Source of the DNA: Isotricha intestinalis
Taxonomy: Eukaryota; Ciliophora; Litostomatea; Vestibuliferida; Isotrichidae
Assembly: GCA_023807065.1 (NCBI GenBank)
Contig: JAJJLU010003786.1
Span: 1 to 31,260 of the forward strand
DNA length: 31,260 bases
Reading direction: 5' to 3'
Below the pieces are notes generated by a model, which had not been told where the DNA came from, made no database searches, and saw only the letters and a program-made list of their open reading frames with translations. Position numbers and translations under genes: made by a program. Positions 26,702-31,260 of the stretch are shown here, one piece after another (positions within the stretch are counted from its first letter, which is position 1; every line of letters begins with the position of its first letter).

Positions 26702-28309
26702 TTATTTTGGAATTTGAGGAGGTAAATTAAGACTTGAATTAGAATTTTTTTCAGATTCTTCTACTTTAGTTTCTTCTTGATTTTGATTAGTATCTTCAGA
26801 AAGTTTTCCTTCAATAATAGGATTAATATTATCTTTTATTAATTGTTTATATTCTTCTTGTAATTTCTTATTTTCATCTAATAATATTTCAGAATAATTT
26901 TTTTTCATTTCTCCTTTTTTTTCACTTTCTTGGTTAAATAAATTATCATCATTTCCTTTATCATTCTTCTCTATATTATCATTTTCTTTAATTTTTTTAT
27001 TTATATCATTATAATTATTATTATTCAGTAATTTTTCTTCATTATTTTTATTTATATTATTTTCTATATTTTCATTATTTATATTACCAATATTTTCATT
27101 TATATTATTTTTATTTAAATCAATATTTTCTTCAATACTTTCAATATTTATTTCTTCTGGAATTGTAGTAATCTTATATTTATCATCAATATAATTTTTG
27201 ATTTTATTACTATTAATGTTTCTTCTTTTTTTTTCAATTTTTTCAAATATTAAATTACATTGCATATTTATATCTTCTATTTCTTTGTCTCTTTCTCTAA
27301 TGAAATTTAATAATCTAATAATTTTATTATCATAATTTTTTAATGTTCTTTTTATATATTCAAATCTTTGATAAGCATCTTCAAAATTTGAAGCTTCATT
27401 CATTGAATTTTGTAAAATTCTATCAATCTCAATTCCTTCTTGTTTTAAATTATTATAATTTTTTATTAAATTATTTAATTGATTGTCTCTTATTTCAACT
27501 TGTAAAGTTTTTTCTCTTACTTTTCTTTCAATAATATCCATATCATAAGATTCTATATTTTTTCTTTTTATTAAAACATTTATTGTGTCTTTCATTTTAT
27601 AAATAACATCTCTAAAATCATTTTTTGTTTTTTGTAAACTTTTATTCATTGATATTAGACTATCAAATTTTTCAATAATAATATTATAATCTTTTCTACA
27701 ATTATTATAAGATTCTCTTAATTCTTTTATTTGCTGTTCATAACTTTGTTTAGTTGTGTTAATAGTATTTTCAATATCTAAATTTGAATTTTTAATATTT
27801 AAACTCATTTCATTTTCTTTTTTAATTTCTTCTTCAATAAATTTATTTTCTTCTTTTACTTTTGTTAATTTTGCTTTTAATTTTTCATATTTACTTAAAA
27901 TCTCAAAATTTTTATCATTAGATTTTCTTAATTCTTTTTCTAAATCACGACAATTTTTATTTAATTCTTTAATTTTTTCAATAATTGTATCATCAATTTT
28001 TTCATTTTGTTGATTTACCATATTAATTCGATTGATATTTAAATTACTTGTAACTGTATTATTTTTCATATTTGTATTTAGTTTTTTATAAGATATACTA
28101 GTTTTACTTTTTGGTCTTATTGGTTTCATTGTTGTTATTGTTGGAGTTGTTTGAAAATATTGAGAATTTGTAATTATAGGAGTTCTATAATTTGGCGATG
28201 ATTTATTTCTATAATTATTATTATTATAATTATAGTTATATAAACGATTTCTTGCCATTTGTAATGAAATTTGGCTTTGATTTAATATTGAGTCTCCAGG
28301 AGAATACAT
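26702..28309 (-). CDS. Long coiled-coil protein
   Basis: 535 residues. The N-terminal 95 are Asn/Tyr/Ser/Thr-rich with several SP and TP sites (MYSPGDSILNQSQ, NYRTPIITNS, KPIRPKSKTS), possible phosphorylation sites. Residues about 100-385 are a nearly continuous coiled coil with breaks around 225 and 290 (EKIKELNKNCRDLEKELRKS, YEKLKAKLTKVKEENKFIEE, MNEASNFEDAYQRFEYIKRT). Residues 390-480 are an Asn/Glu/Ile low-complexity tract, then a second short helix (LDENKKLQEEYKQLIKD) and a Ser/Pro tail ending SLNLPPQIPK. Probably a structural or scaffold protein; no specific family is recognised. Confidence 0.73.
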   Translation of the reverse strand: MYSPGDSILNQSQISLQMARNRLYNYNYNNNNYRNKSSPNYRTPIITNSQYFQTTPTITTMKPIRPKSKTSISYKKLNTNMKNNTVTSNLNINRINMVNQQNEKIDDTIIEKIKELNKNCRDLEKELRKSNDKNFEILSKYEKLKAKLTKVKEENKFIEEEIKKENEMSLNIKNSNLDIENTINTTKQSYEQQIKELRESYNNCRKDYNIIIEKFDSLISMNKSLQKTKNDFRDVIYKMKDTINVLIKRKNIESYDMDIIERKVREKTLQVEIRDNQLNNLIKNYNNLKQEGIEIDRILQNSMNEASNFEDAYQRFEYIKRTLKNYDNKIIRLLNFIRERDKEIEDINMQCNLIFEKIEKKRRNINSNKIKNYIDDKYKITTIPEEINIESIEENIDLNKNNINENIGNINNENIENNINKNNEEKLLNNNNYNDINKKIKENDNIEKNDKGNDDNLFNQESEKKGEMKKNYSEILLDENKKLQEEYKQLIKDNINPIIEGKLSEDTNQNQEETKVEESEKNSNSSLNLPPQIPK

Positions 28310-28399
28310 TCAATTTTTTGTTAATTTTTTATTTTTTTTATTATTTTTTTTAAATAAAAGTAAAGAAATAATAGAAATAATGAATAATGAACCAAATAA

Positions 28400-28642
28400 A
28401 AAAAGGGAAATAATATTAGATTAAATAATAATGAACTCTTTAAAATAGGAAGAATAATTGATATAAGTAGAAAAATTTGTTTACAAGCAACAAAAAATAA
28501 CAAATTTTTCTATAGAACGTGTTTTTCAAATAAAAATAAAGAAAAAAATAATAATATAGTAATAAGAAATATAGAAATTTCAAAACTATTTTTTATGAGA
28601 AATCCATTTTTTCTATTATATTTAATTCTATTTATATTTTAG
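28400..28642 (+). pseudogene. Possible gene relic, 80 open codons without a start
   Basis: The plus strand is open from 28400 to a TAG at 28640 and reads NNNELFKIGRIIDISRKICL, QATKNNKFFYRTCFSNKNKE and then IEISKLFFMRNPFFLLYLIL. An overlapping frame just before it (KEIIEIMNNEPNKKREIILD) would join by one shift. It has Cys, Arg and Gly residues that pure spacer rarely gives. The 60-residue minus-strand frame at 28321-28503 is probably its shadow. Confidence 0.35.
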
Positions 28643-28686
28643 GTTTATGATTGAGATATATTCTTATGAGATAAATTTTATAATTT

Positions 28687-28830
28687 ATGAAAACTAATTT
28701 AAAAAGTAGTTTAATTCTAGATAATTGTTTATTGAAGAAAGAAAAACATAAAAATGAATTTGATATTTTTCAAAAAGAAAAATTTTCTTATTTAAAAAAT
28801 ATTAATGTAAAAATAAAAAAAAGTCTTTAA
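28687..28830 (+). other. Small open reading frame, 47 codons
   Basis: It starts with ATG and reads MKTNLKSSLILDNCLLKKEK, HKNEFDIFQKEKFSYLKNIN, ending KIKKSL and TAA. The composition is like genes in this window, yet the ATG is not behind an A-run and the frame is short. It could be a very small gene, the tail of the relic at 28400 or chance. The rest of 28310-28980 shows nothing more. Confidence 0.25.
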
Positions 28831-28980
28831 ATTGTTAAATATATTTTATAAATTTATTTATTTATCAAATAAAAAAATATATTTCAATAAACCATAATAT
28901 TATCAACAAAATTTAAGAAATAAAAATTAAGATTAAAATTTAATTTTATAGAATAAATACTATAACAACTCTTTTTCATT

Positions 28981-30348
28981 TTACTTGTTATTATAAAAAC
29001 TATTAGTTTCACCAAGCATTCCAATCGCTTCTCTATTAACTTCATTAATAACAACATTTAATTCATTATTATCTTCAAATTCACTATCCATGGAAAAATT
29101 AATATTATTATCCATTGAATAACCATTTGTATTAATATTATTATTATTTCTTGTATCATTTGAAATTGGATAATTTTTTATTTTTGAATCTGAAGTTGAA
29201 CAATTTGTATTTAAATTCGTACAAGATTTTAAACAATGCTTTTTTAACATAGAAATTATTTTTTTTTGTTCTTTTAATTTTTGTTTATATTTATAAATAA
29301 TGTTTTTATAAAATTTCAACTGAAATTTTAATTTATCAATATAATCTCTATCATCTATATAATTATTATGTAAAATAATACTAGAAAGATTATCTTTTTT
29401 TTTTTCATATTTTTCTTTTTTTTCAATAGGTTTATATTTCTTGATAATAGTACTTAAATCTAATTTAGGAACTAAAACTTCATTTGAAGTTGTAGTGGTT
29501 AAATATCTTATATTTTTAATTTTATTTGGTAATTGAACTAAAGGAGAATCACAATTATTATCATCAATATCTATTTCTTCAATAATATTACCATTATCAT
29601 CTTCTATATAAAAGCTTTTAAATTCATTATTTTCACTTTCATTTGAATCTTCTGTTAAAATATAACCGAAATTTTCTATATTTTCTAAATTTCTTTTTAT
29701 TCTTTTTCCATCTTTAATATTTTGAATCATTTCTTTTAAAGAAATTATTTTTATATTTTGCTCGTTTATTAATTTTTGAGAATCATTTAATAAATGAGAA
29801 TATTTTATTATTATTTGTCTTGCTTCACATAATTCATTATTTAATTCTAAATTAAATTTACTCGGGGAAGTACATATAAAATTTTCATTATTAAATTCTT
29901 CTTTATATATATTTAATAATTCATTTTTATACTGTTTTATTATATTATCTTTTTCTGTTAGTTGATTTGATAAAATAAATATTTTATTATTTGCTTCTTT
30001 GATTTGTTCATCATAATTTTTTATTTTTTCATTCATTTCTTGTTTTAATAAATATATTTTTTTTTCTAAAGATAGATTATCGTTATATAATTGATTATTT
30101 CTTTCTGTAATTTGATTATTTTCTTTTTGAAGATTAGAGATAATTTCTGACAAATGATTTTTTGAATCTGGCTCTGTAGATAAAGTCTTAATTTGATTAT
30201 TTAACATTTCTTTATTTATTGATAAAGTTATTTTTAGATCTTTTATTTGAGTTTTTAATGATTTATTCTCTTTCATATATAATATCAATTTTTCTCCATA
30301 TTCTGATATTAATTTTTGAGAAGATATTTTATTAGATTTTTGTTTCAT
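28981..30348 (-). CDS. Coiled-coil protein with acidic central region
   Basis: 455 residues. Residues about 10-215 are helical and mostly coiled coil (SEYGEKLILYMKENKSLKTQ, LEKKIYLLKQEMNEKIKNYD, LNNELCEARQIIIKYSHLL). Residues 225-275 are acidic (ENIENFGYILTEDSNESENN, FYIEDDNGNIIEEIDIDDNN). A second coiled coil lies at about 330-368 (KLKFQLKFYKNIIYKYKQKL, KEQKKIISMLKKHCLKSCTN). The end is Asn-rich, with a final ordered motif NVVINEVNREAIGMLGE. No family is recognised. Together with the previous gene it forms a minus-strand pair of coiled-coil proteins separated by a 670-base spacer. Confidence 0.72.
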   Translation of the reverse strand: MKQKSNKISSQKLISEYGEKLILYMKENKSLKTQIKDLKITLSINKEMLNNQIKTLSTEPDSKNHLSEIISNLQKENNQITERNNQLYNDNLSLEKKIYLLKQEMNEKIKNYDEQIKEANNKIFILSNQLTEKDNIIKQYKNELLNIYKEEFNNENFICTSPSKFNLELNNELCEARQIIIKYSHLLNDSQKLINEQNIKIISLKEMIQNIKDGKRIKRNLENIENFGYILTEDSNESENNEFKSFYIEDDNGNIIEEIDIDDNNCDSPLVQLPNKIKNIRYLTTTTSNEVLVPKLDLSTIIKKYKPIEKKEKYEKKKDNLSSIILHNNYIDDRDYIDKLKFQLKFYKNIIYKYKQKLKEQKKIISMLKKHCLKSCTNLNTNCSTSDSKIKNYPISNDTRNNNNINTNGYSMDNNINFSMDSEFEDNNELNVVINEVNREAIGMLGETNSFYNNK

Positions 30349-30644
30349 TTTTTTTATTTATAAAAAAGATTATAGATAATCATTTTTTTTAAATAATGAA
30401 AAATGTATTTTTTATATAATTAAAGTCTTGTTAATCTTGAACCTAATTTATTTAAAAAAAATTTTTAAATTTTATTTTCTTATAATAATTAATTATGTTA
30501 TTTTCAATTTTAGCAGCAACCCTTAATTTCACAAAATACAAAAAAACGTAAAAAAATGAATGATACAAAAATTAAAAGTTTGATATCGTAAAAATTAAAT
30601 TTAAAAACTTTAGTTTATATATCTTTAATAAAGATTTATCATAA

Positions 30645-30791
30645 ACAAAGGAAACCTTATATTTTAAAAATATAGGTGTTACTACTAAAAGGGCGGATTC
30701 TATGAATTATAATCAGTTTCATTATTTCCTGAATTATAATAATATCTATAATTTTAGATTGAATTTAAGAAAATTTGACAACCAAAAATAA
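30645..30791 (+). pseudogene. Possible gene relic, EF-hand-like ending
   Basis: Forty-eight open codons read TKETLYFKNIGVTTKRADSM and NYNQFHYFLNYNNIYNFRLN and end in TAA. Upstream the same frame reads FDIVKIKFKNFSLYIFNKDL before a TAA. The DSMNYNQFHYFLNY part has the hydrophobic spacing of an EF-hand or p25-type helix, but this is a weak resemblance. The GGCGG at 30690-30694 is unusually GC-rich for this spacer (30349-31260). There is no good start codon. Confidence 0.35.
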
Positions 30792-30944
30792 AATTATTTG
30801 AATCATTTTTCCTTTATCTTTTGGGAAATCCAATTAATAAAGTATTTACAATTACTATATTAAAAAAAAAATTTAAATTATTTATTAATTTTAATAAAAA
30901 GAATTTAAAATTATTTTTAAATTTATCATTATCATTATAAAATT

Positions 30945-31140
30945 ATTATAATTTTTGTAATTAAATCTAATGAAATCCATTGAAATTTAATTTTAATTTC
31001 AAAAAATCTCTGATTTCATGATATAAGAATAATTATTAATTATTTTTGAGATAGTATTTTTATCAATATTTAAATCTTCATTTGGTTTTATATAAGTTAT
31101 TTTTATTAATTATATTAGAATCATTTATTTTATTCAACAT
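30945..31140 (-). pseudogene. Possible frameshifted relic at the right edge
   Basis: On the minus strand an ATG at 31140-31138 opens MLNKINDSNIINKNNLYKTK and stops. The next frame continues IKPNEDLNIDKNTISKIINN, YSYIMKSEIF to a TGA, and a third frame continues FEIKIKFQWISLDLITK. Each change falls where the previous frame closes, which suits a decayed gene with two indels. It is not recognisable. From 31141 to the end I see nothing. Confidence 0.3.
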
Positions 31141-31260
31141 TTTTTATTATTTGTTTTTTTGATTATCTCTATTTTTTAATTAAATTTAATTTATTGATTC
31201 ATTGTGATTGTAATCATTTTTTTCCCTTTTATTTATAATTGTCTTATAACCTAATTCTCT

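Noticed and set aside
28321..28503. 60-residue hydrophobic minus-strand ORF
   Set aside because: It starts on no A-rich context and is the complement of a hydrophilic plus-strand frame, so probably a shadow.
30349..31260. tRNA or other structured RNA gene around the GC patch at 30690
   Set aside because: No T-loop GTTCGA-type motif, cloverleaf pairing or other RNA signature could be found.

Overview
The window is eukaryotic nuclear DNA from a very AT-rich protist. I infer a ciliate, and within the ciliates a lineage with the standard genetic code such as the Litostomatea, which include rumen entodiniomorphs. The evidence is as follows. There are 20 credible genes, rich in Asn, Lys, Ile and Glu, packed on both strands, and almost all in single exons. 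One gene is restored by removing a 29-nt GT...AG intron. Start codons sit behind runs of A, 19 of the 20 genes end in TAA and one in TGA, and Gln is CAA inside genes. There are no operons, tRNAs, transposons or bacterial signals. The taxon is an inference (about 0.6); other AT-rich protists or anaerobic fungi are not excluded.

Layout. 1-3430: a fragment identical to part of the drug/metabolite-transporter (DMT) gene at the left edge, a strong GC-rich hairpin, a secreted three-repeat EGF-like surface protein (-), and the intact ten-helix transporter (-). 3979-12202: a minus-strand block with a coiled-coil protein, an unknown charged protein, the ribosome-biogenesis factor NOC3, a helical 722-aa protein and an unknown 285-aa protein. 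12453-14430: two plus-strand genes, the first with the short intron. 14862-17983: a small Cys-rich surface protein, a microcephalin-like BRCT protein and a roadblock dynein light chain (all -). 18199-18924: an SR splicing factor (+) divergent from roadblock, followed by a long T/G-rich 3' region. 19372-23223: a helical protein and two neighbouring genes with the same predicted plan (ubiquitin/PB1-like N-terminus, coiled coil, beta-rich C-terminus). 23326-26572: two plus-strand low-complexity coiled-coil genes. 26702-30348: two minus-strand coiled-coil genes.

There is no metabolic pathway or gene cluster here. The recognisable genes are housekeeping (NOC3, SR protein, dynein light chain, BRCT protein) among many coiled-coil proteins of probable cytoskeletal or scaffold type.

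The least expected signal is in the spacers. Several of them hold stretches that read like decayed coding sequence: a RhoGEF-like motif at 3526-3675, a kinase C-lobe-like motif near 17278-17322, a CxxC-containing frame at 20142-20520, and converging frames at 1747-2255. They are broken mostly by TAA and by frameshifts. AT-richness alone makes TAA the commonest stop, so I read these as relics or chance frames rather than recoded genes, and I name the tests that would decide.
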